Shown: positions 8,775 to 16,878 of the stretch, piece after piece
Position numbering within the stretch: position 1 is the stretch's first letter
How the letters are laid out: each line of letters starts with the position of its first letter
Notes under the pieces: generated by a model
Seen by the model: only the letters and a program-made list of their open reading frames with translations
What the model was told of the DNA's origin: nothing
The model's database searches: none
From: DASPWW01 sp035637595
Lineage (GTDB): Bacteria > Actinomycetota > Thermoleophilia > Solirubrobacterales > 70-9
Direction: 5' to 3'
Length of the DNA: 62,064 nt
Assembly (NCBI GenBank): GCA_035637595.1
Contig: DASPWW010000013.1
Span: forward strand, 1 to 62,064
Program-made: the position numbers and the translations under genes

Positions 8775-9281
8775 CTAGCTGGACGAGCCGGGAGGGGTCC
8801 ACAAACCGGACGGCCTCCCGCCCTCGGGACCGCCCGCCGGGGCGCTCGGTTCGTCCTCGGGCGGCTTCTCCTCGCCACCGCCCCCACCCGCCTCGCGCGC
8901 GTAGGCGACCTGGAGCTCCGAGAGCGCCTGACGAACCTGGCCCGCGGGCTCCGGCTCGAGCAGGTCGACGAGCGCCCGCACCGCGTCAATGCCCACCCGC
9001 GCCTGATCGAGGTCCTGCTCGTCTGGCTTGGCGATCCGCCGCGAGGTGAGGTTGATCAAGCTGACGACGCTCTGCAGCAGGACGTCCTCGATTCGCAGCT
9101 TGCGCAGCTCGTCCTCGAGCCGGCGCCGAAGCTCCTGCTCCTCCTCGGGTGTGGGCGGGCGACCCGCGCCCGCGGGCGCTGCCTCGGCGGGTCCCTCCTC
9201 GGCGGGCGACTCGTCTGCCGGCGCCTCCTCGGCGGGCGCGCGCTCCTCGTCGCCAGGGGCGTTCTGCTCCTCCTCGTTCAT
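8775..9281 (-). CDS. DUF1844-like protein with acidic Ala/Glu-rich N-terminus
   Basis: The product is about 168 residues. After a low-complexity N-terminus of repeated AEE(A/S/G)PA-type units, a helical core (about residues 60-140) has the pattern L..VVSLINLTSRRI...DLDQARVGIDAVRALVDLL...L..LQ.AY. This resembles actinobacterial DUF1844 proteins, whose function is unknown. I prefer ATG 9281 because AGGGTGA lies 5 nt upstream. A second in-frame ATG at 9308 directly follows the TAG of the preceding gene. It is the last gene of the tsa-rex run. The tail is Gly/Pro-rich. Confidence 0.65.
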   Translation of the reverse strand: MNEEEQNAPGDEERAPAEEAPADESPAEEGPAEAAPAGAGRPPTPEEEQELRRRLEDELRKLRIEDVLLQSVVSLINLTSRRIAKPDEQDLDQARVGIDAVRALVDLLEPEPAGQVRQALSELQVAYAREAGGGGGEEKPPEDEPSAPAGGPEGGRPSGLWTPPGSSS

Positions 9282-9308
9282 CCCGGTCACCCTAGATGAA
9301 TCGGTCAT

Positions 9309-10496
9309 CTAGCCCAGCACGCCCTCCGGGACGTACGTGCGCCGCGTCTCGTCGACCGCCGAGCGGTAGATCGACTCGATCGATTCGCCGGCGTCGAGGG
9401 CGCGGCGGGCGCGCTGCGCCCCGTTGAGCTCGGGAAGCGCGACCTCGAGCCCCAGCTCCGCGCGCATGGGCTCGGTCCACTCGAGCAACCGCTCGACCTC
9501 GGCCGCGGCCTCGACCGTGGCACCACGCTCGAAGTCGATCAGCCCGCCGTCCATCCCGTAGCGAGTCGCACGCCACACGTTCTCGTCGAGCTCTCGCTGT
9601 CGCGGCCGCGGCGACGCGCGCCCCTCGTCGTAGTCGCGGGTCGCCTGGGCGATGCATGCCGCGATTAGCGCGGCAAGCCCGAACGACTCCTCCCCCCGCG
9701 TCTGGGCGTCGCATATCCGCACCTCCACGGTTCCGAACTCGTGGTGGGCACGGATGCTCCACCACAGCTGCGTCGACTCGACGATCGTCCCGGTCCTCGC
9801 CAGCAGCTCGACGAAGCGCGCGTACTCCGCCCAGCTCCCGAACGGCTCGGGAATGCCGCAGCGGGGGAAGACCCGGGTGAAGATCTCGGTCCTGACCGAG
9901 TGCAGCCCTGTGTCGCGGCGGTCGAGGAAGGGCGAGTTGGCGGAGACGGCGAGCAGGATCGGAAGCACCGCGCGCAGCGAGTCGCATACGGCGATGGCCC
10001 GCTCCGCTCCCCGAACCCCCATGTGGACGTGAAGGCTCCATGTGTTGTTGCGCCGTGCGACGTAGCCGAGGTCGCGCTGCAGGCGCTGGTAGTGCGGGGT
10101 GTCGATGATCCGCTGGTCGAGGTAGTTCGCCCACGGGTGGGTCCCGGTGGCGGCGAGCCCCAGGCCCATGCCCTCGGCGATCGAGAACAGGCGGGCCCGG
10201 TGGATGCGCTGGCGCTCGACGGCGTCGGCGAACGTCCCGCCGCGACCGGAGCGGATCTCGATCTCCGATGCGATCAGCTCGCCCTTGGCGGAGCCGGCAA
10301 GCAGGGCGTCCGCCTGGCAGGCCGCGAACAGGTCCTCGAAGCGCTGCTCGAGATCGAGGCTGGCAGGATCGACGATCGCGAACTCCTCCTCGAGCGCCAC
10401 CGTGAAGTCCGTGGACTGCTCGAAGGTCGCCCTGACCCGCTCGAGGTCGAGCGTCCAGTCGGGGTCGGGGGCGGCCGCGGAGGCCGAGTCGGTCAC
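9309..10496 (-). CDS. carboxylate-amine ligase of the GCS2/YbdK family (glutamate-cysteine ligase-like)
   Basis: The 395-residue length and motifs fit the GCS2 family: FTVALEEEFAIVD near residues 33-45 (Mg/ATP-binding acidic cluster) and ELIASEIEIRSG near 80-91. A later NTWSLHVHMGV stretch also fits. Family members ligate glutamate or another carboxylate to an amine such as cysteine; some make gamma-glutamylcysteine. The true substrate here is unknown. The GTG start overlaps the rex stop by 4 nt (GTGA), which couples it to the redox regulator and a glutaredoxin-like gene, so a thiol-metabolism role is plausible. Annotated relatives are often only weakly active as glutamate-cysteine ligases. 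Confidence 0.9.
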   Translation of the reverse strand: MTDSASAAAPDPDWTLDLERVRATFEQSTDFTVALEEEFAIVDPASLDLEQRFEDLFAACQADALLAGSAKGELIASEIEIRSGRGGTFADAVERQRIHRARLFSIAEGMGLGLAATGTHPWANYLDQRIIDTPHYQRLQRDLGYVARRNNTWSLHVHMGVRGAERAIAVCDSLRAVLPILLAVSANSPFLDRRDTGLHSVRTEIFTRVFPRCGIPEPFGSWAEYARFVELLARTGTIVESTQLWWSIRAHHEFGTVEVRICDAQTRGEESFGLAALIAACIAQATRDYDEGRASPRPRQRELDENVWRATRYGMDGGLIDFERGATVEAAAEVERLLEWTEPMRAELGLEVALPELNGAQRARRALDAGESIESIYRSAVDETRRTYVPEGVLG

Positions 10497-11206
10497 GTCA
10501 GGTAGAAGTACAGCGCGTACAGCAGGTCCACCGCGGGGCTCGAGGTGTGAACCGTTACCTCCGGCGGCACCTGGAGAAGCTGCTCGGAGTAGTTGAAGAT
10601 GATCTTCACCCCGGCTTCGACCAGGCGGTCCGCCACCTCCTGGGCCGACCGCGCGGGCACGGCGAGCACCCCGACCACGACCTCCTCCTCCGCGACCACC
10701 TCCTCGAGATCCGAGAAGTCGCGCACGGGCAGGTTGTCCGCGACCTCCTTGCCGACGAGCTCGGGATCGACGTCGAACAGGGCCACGATCCGGAACCCGT
10801 GGTCGGCGAAGATGTCCGACCCGGCGATCGCCTGGCCGAGATTGCCCGCGCCGAACAGCGCGATGTTGTGCTGTCCCGAGGTGCGCAGGATCTTGCGGAT
10901 CTCAGCGACCAGCGAGTCGATCCGGTAGCCGACCCCGCGCTTGCCGAACTTGCCGAAGCCCGACAGGTCACGACGGATCTGCGTCGAGTTGATGTGCGTG
11001 TACTCGGCGAGCTCCTGGGACGAGATCGTGTCCTTGCCCATCTTGCGCGCCTGCGTCAACACCTGGAGGTACCGCGACAGCCGCGCCGCGACGCCGAGTG
11101 AGAGACGCTCGCTGTCGAACCCGAGCTCGGCGGTCGCGGCACGCCGCGGCCCCCCGTCCTTCGCCGACCTCGTCCCGACCGCGCCCTTCGCCCGCTCCGG
11201 ACTCAT
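10493..11206 (-). CDS. rex: redox-sensing transcriptional repressor Rex
   Basis: Rex represses respiratory and fermentative genes and leaves DNA when NADH rises. The 237 residues include a winged-helix region at about 40-95 (SSQELAEYTHINSTQIRRDLSGFGKFGKRGVGY) split by the typical recognition helix. A Rossmann domain with GAGNLG at 119-124 and FDVD near 144-147 follows, then the domain-swap C-terminal helix (LYALYFYL). About 38 poorly conserved N-terminal residues precede the usual Rex start. The ATG overlaps the stop of the glutaredoxin-like gene (ATGA). In many actinobacteria rex sits next to hemA; here it is followed by a GCS2 ligase. Confidence 0.96.
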   Translation of the reverse strand: MSPERAKGAVGTRSAKDGGPRRAATAELGFDSERLSLGVAARLSRYLQVLTQARKMGKDTISSQELAEYTHINSTQIRRDLSGFGKFGKRGVGYRIDSLVAEIRKILRTSGQHNIALFGAGNLGQAIAGSDIFADHGFRIVALFDVDPELVGKEVADNLPVRDFSDLEEVVAEEEVVVGVLAVPARSAQEVADRLVEAGVKIIFNYSEQLLQVPPEVTVHTSSPAVDLLYALYFYLT

Positions 11207-11484
11207 GGCCCTGACACTACCGATCGCGCGCTCAGTGCCGCGCGCAGCGCGCCGGCGTCCGGGGCGAGCTGCGAGACCTCGGACCCGTCGATCTCGATCA
11301 CCGGTATCCGCTCGAGATGCACGCGCAGCAGGCGTTCGTCGTCCTCGATGTTGAGCTCGCGAAGCTGGAACCGCATTCCCTCCGCACGCAGCGCGAGCAG
11401 CACCTCCCTGGCCTCATCGCAGAGATGGCAGCCGGGTCTGCCATAGAGGGTGACCCGCGGCGCTGAGGCCGATGTCGCATTCAC
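11203..11484 (-). CDS. glutaredoxin-like thiol protein
   Basis: The 93-residue thioredoxin-fold protein has a redox pair Cys19-His-Leu-Cys22 after strand VTLYGRPG and a cis-proline region RIPVIEIDG. This matches the small DUF836/glutaredoxin-like family often found beside rex in actinobacteria. It should reduce disulfides or mixed disulfides in the cytoplasm. The GTG start overlaps the tsaD stop and its own stop overlaps the rex ATG, each by 4 nt, so the three are translationally linked. Confidence 0.88.
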   Translation of the reverse strand: MNATSASAPRVTLYGRPGCHLCDEAREVLLALRAEGMRFQLRELNIEDDERLLRVHLERIPVIEIDGSEVSQLAPDAGALRAALSARSVVSGP

Positions 11485-12467
11485 TCGCTAGACGCGTCCC
11501 AGGAGAGATAGTCCGGATATGGAGCCGGCTCGACGTAGCGCGCCGCCGAGCCGATCATCGCGGCATTGTCCGTGCACAGCTCGCCCGGTACGAGCTTCAA
11601 GTCGACGCCGTGGCGCTCACAGAGCTCCGCCGCCTGCCGGCGCAACAGCGAGTTGGCCGCGACGCCGCCGCCGAGCGCGACCGCGCGCCAGCCCTCCGCG
11701 GCGAGCGCGCGCTCGAGCTTGGCGACGAGCTGCCCGACCACGGCGCCCTGGAACGAGGCCGCGAGATCCGCCCTGCGCCGCTCCAGCTCGGCGTCGGAGA
11801 GGTCGGCGACGGCGTAGACGAGCGCCGTCTTTAGGCCGCTGAAGCTGAAATCCAGCCCCGGGTCGCGGGTCATCGCGACCGGGAATTCGAACGCGTCCGG
11901 ATCGCCTTCCGCCGCAAGGCGCTCGATCGCCGGCCCGCCGGGAAAGCCGAGCCCGAGCAGCCGCGCCGCCTTGTCGAGCGCCTCTCCCGCGGCATCGTCG
12001 AGCGTCTCGCCGAGCGCCTCGAAGCGCTCGTGCGAGCGCACCGCGGCGAGCAGCGTGTGACCGCCGCTCGCGATCAGACACAGGAACGGCGGCTCGAGCG
12101 GGTCCGGCCCGAGGAAGTTGGCGGCGACGTGGCCGTGGAGATGGTCGACGCCGACGAGCGGCTTGCGGCCCGCCGCGGCGAGCCCCTTGGCGGTGCTGAG
12201 CCCGACGAGCAGGGCGCCGATCAGCCCGGGACGTCGGGTGACCGCGATCGCGTCGAGCGCGTCGAGCCGCGTCCCCGCACCCTCGAGGGCCACGTCGACG
12301 ACGCCGTTAATGAACTCGAGGTGATGGCGCGAGGCGACCTCGGGCACGATGCCGCCGAAGCGCTCGTGAAACGCGGCCTGGGACGAGATCACGTTGGACA
12401 GCACGCGAGGGCCGTCCACGACCGCGGCGCAGGTGTCGTCGCAGGAGGTCTCCAGCGCCAGGATCAA
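11481..12467 (-). CDS. tsaD: tRNA N6-threonylcarbamoyladenosine synthase catalytic subunit TsaD
   Basis: TsaD transfers threonylcarbamoyl to A37 of ANN-decoding tRNAs. The 328-residue product begins ILALETSCDDT, with metal-binding His109 and His113 (DHLHGH), the ASGGHT loop, and the sugar-kinase-fold GGGVAANS motif near the end. A much longer open frame continues upstream to 12839, but it runs through rimI in another frame. The true start is TTG 12467, overlapping the rimI stop (TTGA), which gives the normal family length. It is followed with 4-nt overlap by the glutaredoxin-like gene. Confidence 0.96.
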   Translation of the reverse strand: MILALETSCDDTCAAVVDGPRVLSNVISSQAAFHERFGGIVPEVASRHHLEFINGVVDVALEGAGTRLDALDAIAVTRRPGLIGALLVGLSTAKGLAAAGRKPLVGVDHLHGHVAANFLGPDPLEPPFLCLIASGGHTLLAAVRSHERFEALGETLDDAAGEALDKAARLLGLGFPGGPAIERLAAEGDPDAFEFPVAMTRDPGLDFSFSGLKTALVYAVADLSDAELERRRADLAASFQGAVVGQLVAKLERALAAEGWRAVALGGGVAANSLLRRQAAELCERHGVDLKLVPGELCTDNAAMIGSAARYVEPAPYPDYLSWDASSE

Positions 12468-12976
12468 GTGGCGGCCGCGGCGGCCGGAGACTCCAGCCAC
12501 ATGATCAGCGCGTCCTCGCCGTTGTCGTGGTAGTAGCGGCGGCGGCGTCCCGCGGGCCTGAAGCCGAAGCGCCGGTACATCGCGATCGCCTCGGTGTTGG
12601 ACGTGCGGACCTCGAGCGTGTAGCGGGCATCGTCGCCCGCCTCCTCGAACAGGCGCCCCAGCAGGGTCGTCGCGATGCCGACGCGGCGGCGCTCCGGCGC
12701 GACCGCGACGTTCATCAGGTGCCACACGTCGGCGTAGCGCGAGCAGACGAGATAGCCGGCGAGCCCGTCGGGACCGCTCGCCGCGAGGCAGATGCCCGAG
12801 GGCTTCGACAGCTCGAGCACGAACATCGCCAGCGACCACGGGGTCGGGAACGAGCGGCGCTCGATCGCGAGAACGGAGGGCAGGTCGCTGTAGGTGAGGC
12901 GGCGGATCTCCGCCGCCTCGACGTCCTGTCCGGCCCCGGCCGGGTCAGCGATCTCGCTCAAGCCAAACCTGTGCAT
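12464..12976 (-). CDS. rimI: ribosomal protein S18 alanine N-acetyltransferase-like GNAT
   Basis: The 170-residue GNAT protein has the acetyl-CoA pyrophosphate motif RRRVGIATTLL and the RimI-typical C-terminal TSNTEAIAMYRRFGF stretch. RimI acetylates the N-terminus of S18, and it is commonly encoded between tsaB and tsaD as here. The first about 22 residues overlap tsaB by 32 nt and look like an extension; an internal start nearer the domain (about residue 24) cannot be excluded. Confidence 0.92.
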   Translation of the reverse strand: MHRFGLSEIADPAGAGQDVEAAEIRRLTYSDLPSVLAIERRSFPTPWSLAMFVLELSKPSGICLAASGPDGLAGYLVCSRYADVWHLMNVAVAPERRRVGIATTLLGRLFEEAGDDARYTLEVRTSNTEAIAMYRRFGFRPAGRRRRYYHDNGEDALIMWLESPAAAAAT

Positions 12977-13643
12977 CTGGTGGTCTCAGATAGATGGGCC
13001 GGATGTCGTCCGGCGCCAGTCTCGGGAGGCCTTCCGACAGCAGGCAGATGTGCCTCGCCGCCAGCCGGTGCCCGGGGTCCGCGTCGGGCAGGACCTCCAC
13101 GCCGGCGCGCTCGAGGTCCTGGCGAAATCGTAGCGAGCCATTTCCGCCCGCCAGCGGCGGGTCGCCGAGCGCCGCAACGCGCGCCGCAAGCTCTTCGGCG
13201 CTGGCGACGAAGGGATCCCACACCCGCTCGCCGGCCGGATCGTGCAGCGACGCAAAGGCCTGCGAGCGGCGGGCGTCGACCAGCGCCATCGTAAAACGCC
13301 GCGTCGCGGCGGGGCGTTCGGCGATCCCCCGGGCCAGCGCGTCGAGCGTGCCCACGGCGACGACCGGCTTGCCGAGGCCCTGGGCGAGGCTGCGGGCGGT
13401 CGCGATTCCGATCCGCAGCCCTGTGAACGATCCAGGGCCCACGCCCACGGCGATCACGTCGACCCCGTCCCATCCTCCGACCTCGGCGACGGCGCGCTCG
13501 ACCTCGGCGAGCAGCGCGGTGGCGTGGCGGGGGCCGCCGGCCGGGGCCAGGAGGCGCTCGCTCAGCACCCCTTCGTCGCGCGTCAGCGCCACCGCGACGT
13601 CCGGGGTCGCGGTGTCGAAGCCGAGCACCGTCGCGGCGCTCAC
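12945..13643 (-). CDS. tsaB: tRNA threonylcarbamoyladenosine biosynthesis protein TsaB
   Basis: TsaB is the non-catalytic partner and dimer organiser of TsaD. The 232 residues begin with VLGFDTATPDVAVAL and contain the conserved VGPGSFTGLRIGIATA motif near residues 67-82, the hallmark of bacterial TsaB. The GTG start overlaps the tsaE stop by 4 nt, and the 3' end overlaps rimI by 32 nt, giving the classic tsaE-tsaB-rimI-tsaD order. Confidence 0.95.
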   Translation of the reverse strand: MSAATVLGFDTATPDVAVALTRDEGVLSERLLAPAGGPRHATALLAEVERAVAEVGGWDGVDVIAVGVGPGSFTGLRIGIATARSLAQGLGKPVVAVGTLDALARGIAERPAATRRFTMALVDARRSQAFASLHDPAGERVWDPFVASAEELAARVAALGDPPLAGGNGSLRFRQDLERAGVEVLPDADPGHRLAARHICLLSEGLPRLAPDDIRPIYLRPPDAQVWLERDR

Positions 13644-14071
13644 GGCGAGATCTCGACCTCGCGCTCATCGGTGCCTGCGTGGCGCAGCTCGATCCGGATC
13701 AGCCGTCCGGCCGCGACGTCCCCGAGCTCGATTCCACCACCGGCGCCGCGCGGCCACTCGACGAACGCGACGGCGTCGGCGGTCAGGTAGTCGTCGAGCA
13801 GACCGGGCTCCTCACCCTCGAGCCGCTCGAGCCGGAACAGGTCGAGGTGCGAGACCGCCACCCGACCGGAATGGCGGCGGCCGATCGTGAACGTCGGCGA
13901 CTGGATCGGGCCCTCGACCCCCAGGGCGCGGCAGGCGCCCCGGATCAGGGTCGTCTTCCCGGCTCCGAGCTCGCCGGCGACGAGCACGACGTCACCGGGC
14001 TCGAGCGTGGAGGCGAGCCGCTCGCCGAGGGCCTCGGTCTCGGCCGCGCTGCGGGTCCGTTCGACGCTCAC
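13640..14071 (-). CDS. tsaE: tRNA threonylcarbamoyladenosine biosynthesis ATPase TsaE
   Basis: The small P-loop ATPase resets the TsaB-TsaD complex between cycles. Walker A GELGAGKTTL occupies residues 33-42. The SPTFTI segment and the LDLFRLE motif typical of TsaE follow. At 143 residues it has normal length. The GTG start is 28 nt after the UDG stop, close enough for one transcript. Confidence 0.95.
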   Translation of the reverse strand: MSVERTRSAAETEALGERLASTLEPGDVVLVAGELGAGKTTLIRGACRALGVEGPIQSPTFTIGRRHSGRVAVSHLDLFRLERLEGEEPGLLDDYLTADAVAFVEWPRGAGGGIELGDVAAGRLIRIELRHAGTDEREVEISP

Positions 14072-14099
14072 GGCTGCGGCGCGGCCGAGGCCCGGGCGG

Positions 14100-14783
14100 T
14101 CAGCCGAACAGATCGAGCTGGTCGGCGTCGGGCTCGGCGGCGACCGATCCGGCGAGCACGGCCGCCGTCGCGGCCTCCTGTGCGGCGCCGAGCGGCGGCG
14201 GCTGGGCGACGAGGCCGGGCAGCGCGGCGAAGTCCTCGCGCAGCGTGTCGAGCAGCGACGGGGTGCGAAGAGCCGCCGCGGGATGGAACAGCGGCATCAC
14301 GAAGACGGGCAGTCCGGCGAGCGTGTGGATCTGGGGCGTGCCCCGCACGCGGCTGATCGGCGCGCGGCTGCCGGTGATCAGGCGGGTAGCGAAGTTTCCG
14401 AGCGTGCCGATCGCCCGCGGCCCGATCAGCTCGATCTGGCGCTCCAGGTAGGGATGGCAGGACTCGATCTCGATCGGCTGCGGGTCGCGGTTGCCGGGAG
14501 GCCGGCACTTGAGCACGTTGCATATCCACACCTGGTCGCGCGCCAGCCCGATCCCCTCCAGAAGATCGGTCAGCAGCGAGCCGGCCCGGCCGACGAAGGG
14601 CAGGCCCTGGCGGTCCTCCTCGGCGCCCGGCGCCTCGCCCACGAACATCAGGTCGGCATCGGCGTGCCCGGACCCGAACACGACCTTGGTCCGCGTCTCG
14701 GCGAGCGGACAGCGCGTGCATTCGGACGCCTCGCGGTAGAGCTCGACTAGCCGCTCGCGCCGCTCGGCCGACTCAGCCACCAC
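14100..14783 (-). CDS. family 4 (Fe-S) uracil-DNA glycosylase
   Basis: The enzyme removes uracil from DNA. The 227 residues carry four cysteines placed as in [4Fe-4S] UdgA-type enzymes (Cys22, Cys25, Cys93, Cys109). Motif 1 is GEAPGAEED at 49-57, the DNA-intercalation region LFHPAAALR lies near 160, and ICNVLKCRPPGNRDP holds the third cluster ligand. Two consecutive GTG codons (14783 and 14780) can serve as start. It overlaps the zinc-ribbon gene by 11 nt and heads toward tsaE, so repair and tRNA modification genes share a transcript. Confidence 0.95.
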   Translation of the reverse strand: MVAESAERRERLVELYREASECTRCPLAETRTKVVFGSGHADADLMFVGEAPGAEEDRQGLPFVGRAGSLLTDLLEGIGLARDQVWICNVLKCRPPGNRDPQPIEIESCHPYLERQIELIGPRAIGTLGNFATRLITGSRAPISRVRGTPQIHTLAGLPVFVMPLFHPAAALRTPSLLDTLREDFAALPGLVAQPPPLGAAQEAATAAVLAGSVAAEPDADQLDLFG

Positions 14784-15045
14784 CGCGTCCTCCGGCGCGC
14801 CGCTCGCGCGCGAGCTGCTGCTTGAAGCGCTGCTTGGCGCCTCCGCGATCGATGCCGCGCTTGTCCTCCAGGCGGCGCGCCTGGTCCGGGCTCATCGACA
14901 GCCGGCGCGGGGCCGCCGGCGCCGATAGCCGGCGGTGCGCCTCCGCCGAGCCGCACTCGGGGCACTCCGCCGTCTCCGTCCCGGCGGCGCTGAGCTCCTC
15001 GAACGTGTTGCCGCAGGCCGGGCACATGAACTCGTAGATCGGCAT
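14773..15045 (-). CDS. FmdB-family zinc ribbon protein
   Basis: The 90-residue protein starts MPIYEFMC and has a four-cysteine ribbon (Cys8, Cys11, Cys28, Cys31), the FmdB/regulatory-ribbon pattern. The rest is a basic, Arg/Gly-rich tail that may contact nucleic acid. The ATG at 15045 begins exactly at the family's conserved N-terminus; a longer upstream frame is not coding. It is the first gene of the long minus-strand run through to the DUF1844-like gene. Its role is unknown. Confidence 0.85.
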   Translation of the reverse strand: MPIYEFMCPACGNTFEELSAAGTETAECPECGSAEAHRRLSAPAAPRRLSMSPDQARRLEDKRGIDRGGAKQRFKQQLARERRAGGRGGG

Positions 15046-15106
15046 GCAGCAATCGTAGACGCGCTCGCGGACCCCGGCGGGCAATGCGGAGGCCGCAATT
15101 TGGGGC

Positions 15107-15135
15107 TTTGGGGGGCCGAATCGGCCCCGTATAAT
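15107..15135 (+). promoter_or_regulatory. promoter of the pan operon with operator-like palindrome in the spacer
   Basis: A perfect -10 TATAAT occupies 15130-15135. A weak -35 (TTGGGG, 15108-15113) lies 16 nt upstream. Between them sits the palindrome GGGGCCGA-A-TCGGCCCC (15112-15128), 8-bp arms, exactly where a repressor would block RNA polymerase. The predicted transcript would begin near 15142, about 75 nt before the DUF2520 gene. Confidence 0.6.
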
Positions 15136-15217
15136 CGGCCTTGGCCGCGACCTCGACCGATCGGGCGCGGACCCGACATCACCACGAGCTAGAGCCCCGC
15201 TCGTCTGGTATCTCCGA

Positions 15218-16021
15218 ATGCGAGAACTGGAACGGGATCCGACCGACAGCTTCGACTCCACAGCGCTGCGCGCTCCGCTCGCCGTGGTCGGTCCCGGACG
15301 CGTCGGGCGCTCGCTGGCGCGAGCCGCGCTTGACGCGGGCCTCGAGGTCGAGCTTGCCGGGCGGCGAGACGCCGTCGCCGCAGCCGAGAGCGCCGAGATC
15401 GCCCTGCTGTGCGTCCCCGACGGCGCGATCGAGGAGGCCTGCGAGACGATCGCCGCCGCGGTCCCCCCGCTGCGCTTCGTCGGCCACGTTAGCGGCGCGA
15501 CGCCGCTCTCGGCGCTGAGCGCGGCGCGGCGGCGCGGCGCCGAGGTCTTCTGCATGCATCCGCTGCAGACCGTCCCCGATGGCGACGCCAGCCTCGCAAC
15601 CGTGCCGTGCGCGGTCTCCGGCTCGAGCGTCGAAGCGTCCGAGCTGGCGGGCGCGCTCGCGGTGCGGGTGGGGATGCGCCCCTTCGCGCTCGCCGACGAC
15701 CAGCGCACCGCCTACCACGCAGCGGCGTGCATGGCGTCGAACTTCCTCGTCGCGCTCGAGGAATCGGCGTCGGAGCTCATGCGGGAGGTCGGGATCGAGG
15801 AGGCCCGAGAGCTTCTCGGCCCGCTGGTGCTCCGAACCGCCGCCAACTGGGTCGAGCGGGGGCCGGACGCGCTGACCGGCCCGATCGCGCGCGGGGACGA
15901 GGACACCGTCCGCCGCCATCTCGAGTCGATAGCCGAGTCGAGCCCGCAGCTCGTCGCGCTCTACCGGGCCCTCGCGGACCGCACCCGCGACCTGGCCCGC
16001 GGCCCCGAAGTTCCCGCGTGA
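15218..16021 (+). CDS. Rossmann-fold / DUF2520 protein of the pantothenate operon
   Basis: The 267-residue protein has an N-terminal NAD(P)-binding Rossmann fold (VVGPGRVGRSLA at about residues 23-34) and a helical C-terminal DUF2520 domain (ADDQRTAYHAAACMASNFL and onward). The fold resembles 6-phosphogluconate and ketopantoate reductases. It is the first gene of a tight operon with panC, panD and panB, and the panC GTG overlaps its stop (GTGA). As I recall, M. tuberculosis has the same DUF2520-panC-panD order. Since no panE is seen here, a reductase role in making pantoate is a reasonable guess but unproven. Confidence 0.85.
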   Translation: MRELERDPTDSFDSTALRAPLAVVGPGRVGRSLARAALDAGLEVELAGRRDAVAAAESAEIALLCVPDGAIEEACETIAAAVPPLRFVGHVSGATPLSALSAARRRGAEVFCMHPLQTVPDGDASLATVPCAVSGSSVEASELAGALAVRVGMRPFALADDQRTAYHAAACMASNFLVALEESASELMREVGIEEARELLGPLVLRTAANWVERGPDALTGPIARGDEDTVRRHLESIAESSPQLVALYRALADRTRDLARGPEVPA

Positions 16022-16878
16022 AGATCGTTCGCCGCAAGTCGGAGCTGCGCGACGCGCTCGGCGGCGCCCGGCGCGACGGCGCCCGCATAGGACTCGTCGC
16101 GACGATGGGCGCCCTTCACGCCGGCCACCTGTCGCTCGTCCGTGAGGCACGCAGAACTTGCGACGTGGTGGTCGCCACCGTGTTCGTCAACCCCACCCAG
16201 TTCAGGCCGGGCGAGGATCTCGAGGCCTACCCGCGCGACGAGGAGGGCGACGCGAAGCTGCTCGCGGCGCAGGACGTCGACGTGCTGTACGCACCGGCCA
16301 CGGACGACGTCTACCCGCCCGGGTTCGCGACGGCAGTCGAGGTGAGTGGGCTCACCGAGGTGCTTTGCGGGGATCCCGGCCGCCGCGGGCCCGAGCATTT
16401 CCGCAGCGTCACCACGGTCGTCGCGAAGCTGCTCAACCGCGTGCAGCCCGACGTCGCCTTCTTCGGGCAGAAGGACGCTCAGCAGGCATCGGTCATCCGC
16501 CGCATGGTGCGCGACCTCGACTTCCCGGTCCATGTCGAGGTGATGCCGACCGTCCGCGAGCCCGACGGCCTCGCCCTCAGCTCGCGCAACCGCTACCTGA
16601 CGCCCGACGAGCGCCGCCGCGCCGCCGCGATTCACCGCGCGCTCGATGCCGCCAGCAAAGCGGCGGCGGGCGGAGCGCCGGTCAGCGAGGCGATCGATGC
16701 CGCGCGCGCCGAGCTCGCCTCCGAGGGCATCGAGCCCGAATACGTCGAGGCCCGAGACGCCGAGGACCTGACCCCGGCCGAGAGCTTCAACGGGCGCCCG
16801 ATCCTTGTGGCGCTCGCCGCGCGGATCGGCTCCGCGCGCCTCATAGACAACGTCGTGATCGAAGGAAAAGGGAGCTGA
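16018..16878 (+). CDS. panC: pantothenate synthetase (pantoate-beta-alanine ligase)
   Basis: PanC joins pantoate and beta-alanine using ATP. The 286 residues show TMGALHAGHLSL at about 29-40 with the HIGH-like HAGH, FVNPTQFRPGEDL, GQKDAQQ, and the LSSRNRYL nucleotide-binding stretch. The start is GTG 16018, overlapping the DUF2520 stop by 4 nt; longer upstream readings belong to another frame. Its stop overlaps the panD ATG (ATGA). Confidence 0.97.
   Translation: MKIVRRKSELRDALGGARRDGARIGLVATMGALHAGHLSLVREARRTCDVVVATVFVNPTQFRPGEDLEAYPRDEEGDAKLLAAQDVDVLYAPATDDVYPPGFATAVEVSGLTEVLCGDPGRRGPEHFRSVTTVVAKLLNRVQPDVAFFGQKDAQQASVIRRMVRDLDFPVHVEVMPTVREPDGLALSSRNRYLTPDERRRAAAIHRALDAASKAAAGGAPVSEAIDAARAELASEGIEPEYVEARDAEDLTPAESFNGRPILVALAARIGSARLIDNVVIEGKGS

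Noticed and set aside
14773..15708. 311-codon minus-strand reading including the zinc ribbon
   Set aside because: Only the last 90 codons match a family; the upstream part is antisense to the DUF2520 gene.
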